Assembly (NCBI RefSeq): GCF_900129365.1
Contig: NZ_FQVM01000004.1
Span: 89,286-153,285 of the forward strand
DNA length: 64,000 nucleotides
Reading direction: 5' to 3'
DNA from: Clostridium fallax
GTDB lineage: Bacteria > Bacillota > Clostridia > Clostridiales > Clostridiaceae
In this document: piece by piece, positions 26,508 to 34,913 of the stretch
How the letters are laid out: each line of letters starts with the position of its first letter
How positions within the stretch are numbered: position 1 is the first letter of the stretch
Translations under genes and position numbers: made by a program
The notes under the pieces: model-generated
Databases searched by the model: none
The model's input: only the letters and a program-made list of their open reading frames with translations
Told to the model about the DNA's origin: nothing

Positions 26508-27593
26508 ATGACGAATAGAAGTTTATACAGAAGAGAGGGAAAGCTTGTTTATATAAAGCAGCCTGAATTCAATGAGTTAAAATATACAGAAAAACTTTGG
26601 AATGACTATGAAACAATGAAAGACTCTGGAGGTGTATATTCCTTTACAGAGGATAAATGGCCTTTGTTTTATAAAAAAATGATAGAGCCTACTGATGGAA
26701 AGAATTTTTATTGTTTAATATATGAAAAGAATGGTAATCCTGTAGGTGAGGTAAGTTTTCATGGATATGATACAGCTACTAAAATTGCAAGATTTAATAT
26801 TAAAGTTGAAGCTAGTTATAGAAAAAAGGGATATGGAACAGAGGCAGCAAGGCTTCTTTTAGAGTATTTTTTCTATGAACTAGGTGGACTTATGATGATT
26901 GACACTGTATCAAATCCAGAAGGAAAGGTAACTTTATCTGGAGTAGGTTTTGAAGTTATAAGAAAAAAAGGGACAAACATTACTTATAAACTTACAAAGG
27001 ATAATTTTTTAAGCAATGTAGTACCGGAAAGTAGGGTTGTAGGAGTTATAGTTGAAAACGGTGTTGAGCTTTTAAGTTTTGTGCCAGTAATTGATATATT
27101 AACTCTTGCTAATAAAATATTTGGAAAGGAATACTTTAAGATTAAAACGGTATCTTTAGATAAAAAACCTATTATTACATCTTCTGGAATAAAAATAGAT
27201 GTAGATTTTACTTATGACGAATTTAAAAAAGGAAATGTTTTAATAATTCCTAATGGATTAATTATTGAAGATAAAGTTCAATATGAAAAATTAATAGATT
27301 TTATAAAATTACAAAATAATAAATGTGAGCTTGTTGTAGGGATAATGAATGGAATACTAATGCTATTGCAGTTAGGACTTTTAAAGGATAATAATATTCC
27401 TGATAATTCTAGATTGAGAGATGAAATTAAAACTATAAATGGAAAGGTTAACTTTGTAAATAAAACTGTAGTAGATAATGGAAGAACAATTTTATCTAGT
27501 AGTAACATTGTAGGAATAGATCTTGCGATGCATATACTTAAGAAATTTTTAGGTGAGGAGAAGGCGAGAGCTGTATGCAAATATATTACTTAA
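26508..27593 (+). CDS. GNAT acetyltransferase fused to a DJ-1/PfpI-like domain
   Basis: 361-residue two-domain protein. Residues 1-165 are a RimJ-like GNAT with acetyl-CoA loop RKKGYGTEAARLLLEY near 105-120. Residues about 175-361 resemble the DJ-1/PfpI glutamine-amidotransferase-like fold found in AraC-type regulators; its end, NIVGIDLAMHILKKFLGEE, fits the usual AGVSAGIDMALHLVE stretch. The nucleophile elbow, normally V-x-V-C-T-G, reads V-G-I-M-N-G (277-282), so the catalytic Cys is Met280 and the domain is probably a binding or scaffold unit. No DNA-binding domain is attached. It is divergent from the polyamine regulator, so polyamine acetylation is a reasonable but unproven idea. Confidence 0.75.
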   Translation: MTNRSLYRREGKLVYIKQPEFNELKYTEKLWNDYETMKDSGGVYSFTEDKWPLFYKKMIEPTDGKNFYCLIYEKNGNPVGEVSFHGYDTATKIARFNIKVEASYRKKGYGTEAARLLLEYFFYELGGLMMIDTVSNPEGKVTLSGVGFEVIRKKGTNITYKLTKDNFLSNVVPESRVVGVIVENGVELLSFVPVIDILTLANKIFGKEYFKIKTVSLDKKPIITSSGIKIDVDFTYDEFKKGNVLIIPNGLIIEDKVQYEKLIDFIKLQNNKCELVVGIMNGILMLLQLGLLKDNNIPDNSRLRDEIKTINGKVNFVNKTVVDNGRTILSSSNIVGIDLAMHILKKFLGEEKARAVCKYIT

Positions 27594-27600
27594 CTGAGAT

Positions 27601-27638
27601 AAAACCTTGCAAATATTAAAATATTTGCAAGGTTTTTT
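27601..27638 (+). terminator. Terminator after the GNAT/DJ-1 gene
   Basis: Perfect 17-base arms, AAAACCTTGCAAATATT and complement, with a two-base gap, followed by Ts. Confidence 0.85.
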
Positions 27639-27715
27639 AATCTATTTTTATGTATTAGCTAAATAATATTTAAATATTAATGAGTAATATACTATAGAAA
27701 GGATAGAGGGCACTA

Positions 27716-28114
27716 ATGATAAGAATAAGAGCTGATATAGATAAAAGATATAATCTTTATATAAAATTATCTTTTGATAAGGAATTGGAAAAAAATAGAA
27801 TATTAAAAAGATGCTTATTGGAAGGAGTTAAAATAAAGGATAAAAGATATGAATATAAGGTGCCAGGAAAGTTTTTTTTAATATTAGTTAATAACTTAAA
27901 AGATGTAAAATTACATAAAGGAAATATAGATAGTTTTTTAGAGTTTTCAGATCAATATGATGAAAGATATTTTTATTCTGAAAAAGCAGATGCTAAATAT
28001 ATGAAAAAATGGAGAGAAGTTGGATGCCCTAAAATATATAAGGTAATTATAGATAGAGAAAATAATAAAATTTATAAGGAATTAGCCTTTAAAATAAAAA
28101 ATCCAGGATTTTAA
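27716..28114 (+). CDS. Uncharacterised protein, 132 residues
   Basis: Basic soluble protein I do not recognise. ATG start with a GGATAGAGGG site upstream. Begins with a short strand (MIRIRADIDKRYNLYIKLSF), mixed alpha/beta, ending NPGF. The segment YFYSEKADAKYMKKWREVGCPKIYKVIID is unusual in having one Cys and several aromatics. Its stop codon lies inside the terminator palindrome shared with the convergent carrier gene. Confidence 0.55.
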   Translation: MIRIRADIDKRYNLYIKLSFDKELEKNRILKRCLLEGVKIKDKRYEYKVPGKFFLILVNNLKDVKLHKGNIDSFLEFSDQYDERYFYSEKADAKYMKKWREVGCPKIYKVIIDRENNKIYKELAFKIKNPGF

Positions 28115-28128
28115 AATCCTGGATTTTT
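28096..28128. terminator. Bidirectional terminator overlapping a stop codon
   Basis: AAAAATCCAGGATTTT with its exact complement, abutting, plus T-runs at both ends. It overlaps the last codons of the 132-residue gene and ends one base before the carrier's stop, serving both convergent genes. Confidence 0.85.
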
Positions 28129-29583
28129 TTATAATGCATTCTCTTCTAAATATTCATCATATTCTTCAGTATCTTTAGAATCTCTTCTCCAAAGTTTTAA
28201 TTCTTTAAATTCTTCAAATTTGGAAGAATCGAAAACTGGTTCTAAAATTCCAGCTTTTTTTTGAGATGCATAATCCTTTAAAGCAATTATTGAGTATTTG
28301 CTTAAAAGAGTTATTGCAAATAGATTTAATAAAGCCATTAAACCCATAAATAAATCAGCTAGGGTCCAAACTAAGTCTACTTTAGTTATTGAACCAAATA
28401 AAACCATACCTACTACTAATATTCTATATATGAACAATGGAGTTTTTTTATCTGATAAAAATTCTATATTACTTTGTCCATAATAATAATTTCCAACAAT
28501 TGAACTAAAGGCAAATAAAAATACACATATAGCTATAAATATACTTCCGAAAGAACCTATTTCGGAGCTTAATGCCTTTTGAGTTAATTGAATGCCTGTT
28601 AGAGATCCATCTATATTTACATTTGATAAAAGAATTATAAAAGCTGTACAGCTACAAATTATTAAAGTATCTGTAAATACACCTAAGGTTTGTATTAACC
28701 CTTGCTTTACAGGGTGAGAAACTTCTGCTGTAGCAGCTGCATTAGGAGCACTTCCCATTCCAGCTTCATTTGAAAACAATCCTCTTTTTACACCTATTAA
28801 GATTGTACCACCTAGAGTTCCACCAACAAATTCTTTTATTCCAAAGGCTTGCTGAAATATTAACTTAATAACTGATGGAATTTGTCCAATATTTTTTATC
28901 ATAATAAAAAGAGCAATTGCTATATATAAAGTTGCAAGAACTGGTACTATAATTTCTGAAATTTTAGCAATTCTTTTAATTCCACCAAATATTATAAAGG
29001 CAGTAAGTACTGATAATATTATACCCATCCATAAGGTTGGAAAATTGAAAGCTTCATCAAAGGCTAAACTTATAGTATTTGATTGAACAGAATTAAATAC
29101 TAAACCAAAGCTTATAGTTATTAAAATTGAGAAAGTTACTCCCATCCAACGCTTTTTCAAAGCCTTTTCCATATAATAAGCGGGACCACCACGGAACCCT
29201 ATCTTAGTTTTTTCTTTATAGATTTGAGCTAATGTACTCTCTATAAAACTTGAAGCGGCACCAATTAGTGCAATTAGCCACATCCAAAAAACTGCTCCAG
29301 CACCTCCAACGGATATAGCTATTGCTATTCCAGCAAGATTACCAGTACCAACTCTTGATGCTGTACTTATGCAGAAAGCTTGGAAAGATGAAATTGAATG
29401 GTTTGATTTATCGGAATTTTTGCCAAGACCATCACCTAATAGTCTAAACATTTCTTTTATATATCTTATTTGAACAAATTTTGTTTTAAATGAAAAGTAT
29501 AATCCTAGTCCTATTAGAAGAATAATAAGTACATAGGACCATAAAAAGTTATTAAAAGTATTTATTAAATTGTTTATTATCAT
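28129..29583 (-). CDS. Alanine/glycine:cation symporter (AGCS family)
   Basis: 484-residue membrane transporter for alanine or glycine driven by Na+ or H+. About eleven hydrophobic segments are seen. Family signature segments: SFQAFCISTASRVGTGNLAGIA near 65-86, RGGPAYYMEKAL, and KRGLFSNEAGMGSAPNAAA near 265-283. ATG start behind GGAGG. Monocistronic, with no T-box or glycine riboswitch visible upstream. The last ~40 residues are an acidic cytoplasmic tail. Confidence 0.92.
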   Translation of the reverse strand: MIINNLINTFNNFLWSYVLIILLIGLGLYFSFKTKFVQIRYIKEMFRLLGDGLGKNSDKSNHSISSFQAFCISTASRVGTGNLAGIAIAISVGGAGAVFWMWLIALIGAASSFIESTLAQIYKEKTKIGFRGGPAYYMEKALKKRWMGVTFSILITISFGLVFNSVQSNTISLAFDEAFNFPTLWMGIILSVLTAFIIFGGIKRIAKISEIIVPVLATLYIAIALFIMIKNIGQIPSVIKLIFQQAFGIKEFVGGTLGGTILIGVKRGLFSNEAGMGSAPNAAATAEVSHPVKQGLIQTLGVFTDTLIICSCTAFIILLSNVNIDGSLTGIQLTQKALSSEIGSFGSIFIAICVFLFAFSSIVGNYYYGQSNIEFLSDKKTPLFIYRILVVGMVLFGSITKVDLVWTLADLFMGLMALLNLFAITLLSKYSIIALKDYASQKKAGILEPVFDSSKFEEFKELKLWRRDSKDTEEYDEYLEENAL

Positions 29584-29918
29584 GTAAGTCCTCCTTTGTC
29601 TAAATTTTTGTTTATATTTTTATATTGTAATGGAAAAATGAAAAAAATGCAATAACAACTATTGGTTTATTCATTTTAAAATTTAAACTTATTAATAGTA
29701 AAATTTACAAACCGTAATAATATAGATATATGAGTAGAAAGTTAATTAAAATAAAAATATGATTTTATATAAAAAATGAAGGAAAGGGTATCGTAATATT
29801 CATAACGTGATAATCTTTAAGAAAAAAAGAAAAGTACATGATTTAAATCATCATGTACTTTTTCTTTCTATGAAATAATAAATAACTAATTTATGGTTAA
29901 CTCAGAATCCTAAGTATA
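29584..29918. other. Intergenic space between carrier and PBP genes
   Basis: AT-rich region carrying the carrier's promoter area on the left and the PBP terminator (29822-29870) on the right. I see no gene or riboswitch. Confidence 0.4.
29822..29870 (-). terminator. Terminator of the penicillin-binding protein gene
   Basis: AAAGTACATGA and TCATGTACTTT pair around tttaaatca; on the minus strand a long T-rich tract follows. Confidence 0.8.
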
Positions 29919-32471
29919 CTAGTGTCCATTACCAGTTGTATTATTAGATAATGGAGGAGCAGTATTTTGATTATTATTAGTAGTATTATTAGGTTTTGAG
30001 TTATTATTAGTACTGTTACCTGTACTGCTATTATTATTTTGAGCATTACCAGCAGTACCTTCCCCAGTGTTAGTATTATTATCTTTGTTAGTCTCAGTAT
30101 TTTCTTTAGACTCATTATTAGTTTCTACCTTTGGAGGAGAAGATTCTTTAGGTGGTTCTGCAACCATATCATCTTTTTCTCTTGGTAAAACATATCTAGA
30201 ATCTACCCCTCCAGCATATTGACTTCTTACAAAAACTCTTTCTACAATTAGAGATTGAGGAGTACTATCAGTTGCAAGTTTACCGTTAAGTCTATTTATT
30301 TTTGCAACTACATGAGCATCACAAAGTTTAGAAGGCTCAGTTCCTTCGATGAACCATTCAGTAGCTATAGAGTTTCCAGGGAAATTTCTACAAAGATCTG
30401 TAGGTAAACCTCCAGAGCATTGACAAACTGTTCCTTTAACAACACCTTCTGGTACATCAATTTCTTTAACAGCTAACCCTTCATGGGCTTTTTTCATTAT
30501 CTTACCCCAAATAGGAGTTACTACGGCTCCGCTAGTACCTTTAACTTCTGTAGGTTTGTCATATCCTACCCAAACAGTAGCGGAAAGATAAGGAGTTAAG
30601 CCAGAAAACCAAAGATCTTTGTTTCCTGATGTAGTTCCAGTTTTACCTGAAACAGGCATATTTCCAAATCTAGCAGCACCAGCAGAATAGTTTAAAGGTT
30701 CCTTAAGCATATCATATAATATGAAAGATGATTGAGGCGATAAAACTTTTCTTGTAATTGATTGGTTTTCTAATAATACTTTTCCAGTAGCATCTATAAC
30801 CTTAGAGTATAATTTAGGTTCTGTATATAAACCATTATTACCAAATACTCCATAAGCAGCAGATAAATAAAATGGATTAGAACCATCTTTAACTCCATCA
30901 AATTGACCTAATGCTACTGCAGAAATACTTCCTTTTGAATTGTTATTGTAGATTAAACCAAACTTTTCTCCATAAGCAACAGCGTTTTTTATACCTAATT
31001 CATGTGCTACTTTAACTGCAGGTAAGTTTCTTGAATATTTAAGAGCTTCCCTTAATGTCATAGATCCCATAAACCTATTATCTTCATTTTTAGGGTTATA
31101 AGGGCCATTACCAGTAGGATATTGCTTTCCTATATCTTGAGGTAATGGAGTATCTGAAGTTGCAGTTGCAGCAGTCATCATTTTCATATCAATAACTGGA
31201 GCATAAACAGTTAAAGGTTTTGTAGTAGAACCTATTGGTCTAAGTTCTGAATAAGCTCTATTTAAACTTTTAGGAGGTTGGGTTCCTCTACCTCCAACTA
31301 AAGCTTTAACTTCACCAGTTTTATAATCCATAACTGAAGCTGAAGCTTGAAGAGCTGGGTAAGTATAGTTTCCACTACTATCTTTTAGCATTTGGGATTT
31401 ATTGTTTCTTACATTAAAATTATTTGGATCATTTAAAACCTCTTTTGTATAATCTTGTAAACTTCTATCCATAGTAGAGTGAATTTGTAATCCACCATTC
31501 ATAATTAACTTGTTTACTTCTTCGTTACTATATTTATACTTAGATTTTAAATCCTTTTTTACTTGATCTATAACTGCTCTTGAAAAATATTCATAATTAA
31601 ATAAATCTGATTTTTTAGAAGGATTAAATGCAAGCTTTCCATTATCGATATCTTGAATTGCTTGATTATATTCTTCTGTAGTTATCTTTTGATTTTCATG
31701 CATTTTCATAAGAACAGTTTTTGTTCTATTTATATAAGGAGATGGATCCTCCTTAGATTTAGCTGTTAGAGCGTTATAAAGTGTAGGTGCCTGTGTAACG
31801 CCAGACAAATAAGCACTTTCTAATAAATTTAAATCTTTGGCGGATTTACTAAAATATTTATTAGCAGCAGCTTCTACACCATAAGTGTGTCCTCCTAGGG
31901 GAATGGTATTTAAATATGCTTCTAGAATTTGATTTTTACCTAATTCCCTTTCAAGTTGAAGAGCTAGATAAATTTCTTTTACTTTTCTTGAAATAGAAAT
32001 ATCATTTGTTAAAATTGTGTTTTTTAATAGTTGTTGTGTAATTGTAGAAGCGCCATGAAGCCCTCTTCTACCTGCAAAAATATTTTTTACATCTAAAATT
32101 GCAGCACCAACTATTCTTCTTACATCAATTCCTTTATGTTGATAAAATCTTTCATCTTCAATTGATATAAAAGCATCTTGAAGATATTTTGATGTATCTT
32201 CAAGTGGAACAACGAAACGTTGCTCCTCAGTTTGAACATTATCCATAAATTCGTTTTTATTATCATAAATTCTAGATGGCTGGTTTAGTTGAAGAACTGC
32301 ATTTACATCTAGAGCAGGTGTACTACTTATAATAGCAAAAACATAACCTGCTCCTATAACAAAAACAGTTAAAATCAAAAATAAGAAAGTCATAAGAATG
32401 TTTTTAAAAATTGAACGCTTCTTATTTTTTTTCTTACTTTTTTTAGTATTTTTTATAGTTTTATTGGCCAT
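29919..32471 (-). CDS. Penicillin-binding protein 1A (bifunctional glycosyltransferase/transpeptidase)
   Basis: 850-residue class A PBP that polymerises and crosslinks peptidoglycan outside the membrane. A basic tail of ~20 residues precedes a single hydrophobic anchor (about 24-46). The GT51 domain follows (about 80-260) with catalytic Glu in SIEDERFYQHKGID and the STITQQLLKN segment. The transpeptidase domain has SxxK at S415-K418 (GSTTK), the SRN motif in YSRNLPAVK, and KTGT at about 610-613. A short Cys-containing segment (CQCSGGLPTDLC) lies near 700. The last ~75 residues are an Asn/Thr/Gly/Ser-rich tail of low complexity, typical of clostridial PBP1A. ATG start behind GGAGG. Lone gene, divergent from yunB. 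Confidence 0.95.
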   Translation of the reverse strand: MANKTIKNTKKSKKKNKKRSIFKNILMTFLFLILTVFVIGAGYVFAIISSTPALDVNAVLQLNQPSRIYDNKNEFMDNVQTEEQRFVVPLEDTSKYLQDAFISIEDERFYQHKGIDVRRIVGAAILDVKNIFAGRRGLHGASTITQQLLKNTILTNDISISRKVKEIYLALQLERELGKNQILEAYLNTIPLGGHTYGVEAAANKYFSKSAKDLNLLESAYLSGVTQAPTLYNALTAKSKEDPSPYINRTKTVLMKMHENQKITTEEYNQAIQDIDNGKLAFNPSKKSDLFNYEYFSRAVIDQVKKDLKSKYKYSNEEVNKLIMNGGLQIHSTMDRSLQDYTKEVLNDPNNFNVRNNKSQMLKDSSGNYTYPALQASASVMDYKTGEVKALVGGRGTQPPKSLNRAYSELRPIGSTTKPLTVYAPVIDMKMMTAATATSDTPLPQDIGKQYPTGNGPYNPKNEDNRFMGSMTLREALKYSRNLPAVKVAHELGIKNAVAYGEKFGLIYNNNSKGSISAVALGQFDGVKDGSNPFYLSAAYGVFGNNGLYTEPKLYSKVIDATGKVLLENQSITRKVLSPQSSFILYDMLKEPLNYSAGAARFGNMPVSGKTGTTSGNKDLWFSGLTPYLSATVWVGYDKPTEVKGTSGAVVTPIWGKIMKKAHEGLAVKEIDVPEGVVKGTVCQCSGGLPTDLCRNFPGNSIATEWFIEGTEPSKLCDAHVVAKINRLNGKLATDSTPQSLIVERVFVRSQYAGGVDSRYVLPREKDDMVAEPPKESSPPKVETNNESKENTETNKDNNTNTGEGTAGNAQNNNSSTGNSTNNNSKPNNTTNNNQNTAPPLSNNTTGNGH

Positions 32472-32589
32472 GTCATCCTCCTGAACAATAATATAAATAC
32501 CAATAAATGTTAAAACAACAAATATTATATTTTATTATAGCATATTAATAATACTAATACACTATATTTAATCTGAGGTAAAGAGAACA

Positions 32590-33222
32590 ATGAAAAAATT
32601 AACAAAATTATATATAATTACTTTTTTTATAATTATATCAATATTTTTTTCTATTTTTATATATTATTTAGATAAGAATATAATGCCCTCGGTACTTTCA
32701 ATAGGAGATGGGGAAATTAAATCATTATCAACGGAAATTATAAATAAAAATATATTAGAAGTTTGTACAAAAGAATTTGATTATGGGGATATAATGAAAA
32801 TAGAAAAAGATGATGAGGGAAATATAGTAATGGTAAGAGCAGATGTTGTTAAGTTAAATATTATATCTTCAAAACTTGCATTAGAGGCTCAAGAAGATTT
32901 AAAAAAAATTGGGGCTGTAGGGGTAAAGATTCCTTTATCTTATGTTTTTAATAATAGTATCTTAGGGGAATTAGGTCCTAAGATTAATGTTAAAATGGTG
33001 CCTGTTGGACGAGTTGATATAAAATATGATACAGAGTTTCAATCTGCAGGTATAAATCAAACTAGACATAAAATATACGTAGAAGTTTATGCAAAACTTA
33101 AATTAACAGTACCTTTTGATTCTAAAGATATAGAAGTAAAAGTACAGATGCCTATAGCAGAAACTATAATTGTAGGAAAAATACCAAAAACATCTATAAG
33201 TTTTGATGGGATTGGAAAATAA
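32590..33222 (+). CDS. yunB: Sporulation protein YunB
   Basis: 210-residue membrane-anchored protein needed for efficient spore formation in Bacillus, where it is under mother-cell sigma E control. One hydrophobic segment (about 7-27) is followed by an extracytoplasmic domain with family blocks GDIMKIEKDDEGNIVMVRAD, KIPLSYVFNNSILGELGPKI and GINQTRHKIYVEV. Length is usual. ATG start behind GAGGTAAAG. Its biochemical role is not known. Monocistronic with a strong terminator after it, convergent with hpt. Confidence 0.9.
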   Translation: MKKLTKLYIITFFIIISIFFSIFIYYLDKNIMPSVLSIGDGEIKSLSTEIINKNILEVCTKEFDYGDIMKIEKDDEGNIVMVRADVVKLNIISSKLALEAQEDLKKIGAVGVKIPLSYVFNNSILGELGPKINVKMVPVGRVDIKYDTEFQSAGINQTRHKIYVEVYAKLKLTVPFDSKDIEVKVQMPIAETIIVGKIPKTSISFDGIGK

Positions 33223-33230
33223 TTAATTAA

Positions 33231-33286
33231 AAAATGAGCTTTCTTAAAATAAAAATTAATTTTTATTTTAAGAAGCTCATTTTTCT
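33231..33286. terminator. Bidirectional terminator between yunB and hpt
   Basis: AAAATGAGCTTtCTTAAAAT pairs with ATTTTAAG-AAGCTCATTTT over about 20 bases; Ts at both ends. Confidence 0.85.
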
Positions 33287-33342
33287 TTTAAACATATGTA
33301 AATTACATTTAAAAATTTGATAAAAGATTATTTAAAAAAATT

Positions 33343-33870
33343 TTATTTATCTTCCCAATTAAATATGTAGGGAATATTTCTATAATATTCTCCATAATTT
33401 AATCCGTAACCTACAACAAATAAATCATCTATTTCAAAGCAAGTGTAATCAGGAGTTAAATCTACTTTTCTTCTTGATGGTTTGTCAAGTAAAGAACAAG
33501 TTTTAACTGAATTTGCACCTAATTTTTTAACATGGTTAACAACAAACTCCATAGTATATCCTGTATCTATAATATCATCAACTATTAAAACATCTAAACC
33601 TTCTATGTTATCAGGAATATCATTAACAACTTTAACTGTTCCTGAGCTTGTTTCTGAATGGCCATAGCTTGATGTTGTCATAAAGCCAATTTGAGTTGGC
33701 ACTGTAATTTCCCTTACAAGATCGGCAGTATATATAAAGCTTCCTCTTAACAAAGAAAGAACATATATATTTTTACCTTCATAGTCTTTTGAAATTTCTA
33801 AACCTAATTCCTTAATTCTTTTGCTTATTTCTTCTGCTGATAGAAGAATATTACGTTTTTTATCTTCCAT
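33343..33870 (-). CDS. hpt: Hypoxanthine(-guanine) phosphoribosyltransferase
   Basis: 175-residue purine-salvage enzyme that makes IMP/GMP from base and PRPP. The PRPP-binding motif VLIVDDIIDTGYT lies near residues 97-109, the pyrophosphate loop LLRGSFIYTADL near 39-50, and the purine-contact segment CFEIDDLFVVGYGLNY near 142-157. ATG start behind GGAGGATT. Lone gene. Confidence 0.95.
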   Translation of the reverse strand: MEDKKRNILLSAEEISKRIKELGLEISKDYEGKNIYVLSLLRGSFIYTADLVREITVPTQIGFMTTSSYGHSETSSGTVKVVNDIPDNIEGLDVLIVDDIIDTGYTMEFVVNHVKKLGANSVKTCSLLDKPSRRKVDLTPDYTCFEIDDLFVVGYGLNYGEYYRNIPYIFNWEDK

Positions 33871-34463
33871 GTTAATCCTCCGATACTTTTATTTTAGATA
33901 TTTACAATATTTTATTATTAAATTATATAAATATTGTATTATTTCGATTTATTTTCAATTAATCAAAAATATTTATTTTAAAATTATAAATTTAGTAATA
34001 TATCATGATTACATGAGAGTTAATTATATTTTTTATAAATAGAGCAAAAATATTAATATGAATGCTATATAGATGAGAATTAAATCCATGCAAAATGACT
34101 ATATATCTTTGATAAAGATATATAAATAAGTAAATAAATACTAATTTAGATAGTATTTTTGAAATTGAAAATCCTAATATAAATATTAACAACATTTTAG
34201 TAGCTTTGCAATATTTTTAAAAAACTAAGTAATTAAGTATTATTTTAAAGATTTTATTGTTTAAATTATACTAATATATAAAATAAAGTTTTTAGAATAA
34301 TAATTTTAGATTTTAAGAGTTTTAAAATTAAAAGTTTATTATATTAATAATCTTATAAAGAAAAGAATTTTTACTTAAAAAGGTGTGTGGCAAAATAGTC
34401 ATACACCTTTTTAAATAAAAACATTAAATTATTAAAAATATTTTGAAAATTTTTATTAAAATT
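33871..34463. other. Long AT-rich intergenic region
   Basis: No gene I can support. It includes an inverted repeat TATATATCTTTGATAAAGATATATA near 34101-34127 of unknown role and, at 34377-34413, the terminator of the small zinc-ribbon gene. Short frames here (for example 33992-34195, minus) lack ribosome sites and look like chance. Confidence 0.4.
34377..34413 (-). terminator. Terminator after the small zinc-ribbon gene
   Basis: AAAAAGGTGTGTG pairs with CATACACCTTTTT (one G-T pair), with Ts on the minus-strand exit. Confidence 0.7.
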
Positions 34464-34598
34464 TTATTTAGTATATTTTGAATTTGTACATTTTGGACAA
34501 GGAGGGAGCATATCTTTACTATTATTTATAATAATTCTCTCTCTACACATTGTGCAGTAGTAATAGCCTTTTCCAGGTTTTTCACCGATATAATTCAT
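34464..34598 (-). CDS. Small zinc-ribbon protein, 44 residues
   Basis: A short protein with two CxxC knuckles: YYYCTMCRE and PPCPKCTNS, the pattern of a single zinc ribbon; preceded by GEKPGKG. ATG start with AGAGGTGATTTTT upstream (coding strand). The pattern GEKPGKGxYxC...LPPCPKC is recurrent in small clostridial proteins of unknown function. It stands alone and divergent from hflX, with its own terminator. Confidence 0.65.
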   Translation of the reverse strand: MNYIGEKPGKGYYYCTMCRERIIINNSKDMLPPCPKCTNSKYTK

Positions 34599-34913
34599 AA
34601 AAATCACCTCTTATAGAATATTTTACCATAAAATAAATTAAAATGATAATATTTTAACAAAATAATTAAGCTTTATAATATTTATATTTTTAAATAAAAA
34701 TATTAAAATAAACATTTTGAATTTAATATATTTAAAACTTTTTATTATATTTAATAATTTTTCTGTTTTTAATTGTTTATAATAAAGTTAAATAAGGTTT
34801 ATATCTTTATTTAATTATGATTTAAAGGCCTTTTAATTAAGTTTACAACTTACTTTTTATAGTATAAAATTAAAGAAAGTTATAGATGAATAACTGTAGA
34901 AGAGGTGATTAAC
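34599..34913. other. Divergent promoter region, zinc-ribbon gene and hflX
   Basis: AT-rich bases with no gene. It must contain the promoters of the two divergent genes. No clear riboswitch or operator is seen. Confidence 0.35.

Noticed and set aside
29897..30115. Minus-strand frame overlapping the end of the penicillin-binding protein gene
   Set aside because: It is a frame-shifted shadow of the Asn/Thr-rich tail; the repetitive codons of that tail create a long hydrophobic frame by chance.
33992..34195. 67-codon frame on the minus strand in the long intergenic region before hflX
   Set aside because: No ribosome site, hydrophobic low-complexity product without family resemblance, and located in an AT-rich gap where such frames arise by chance.
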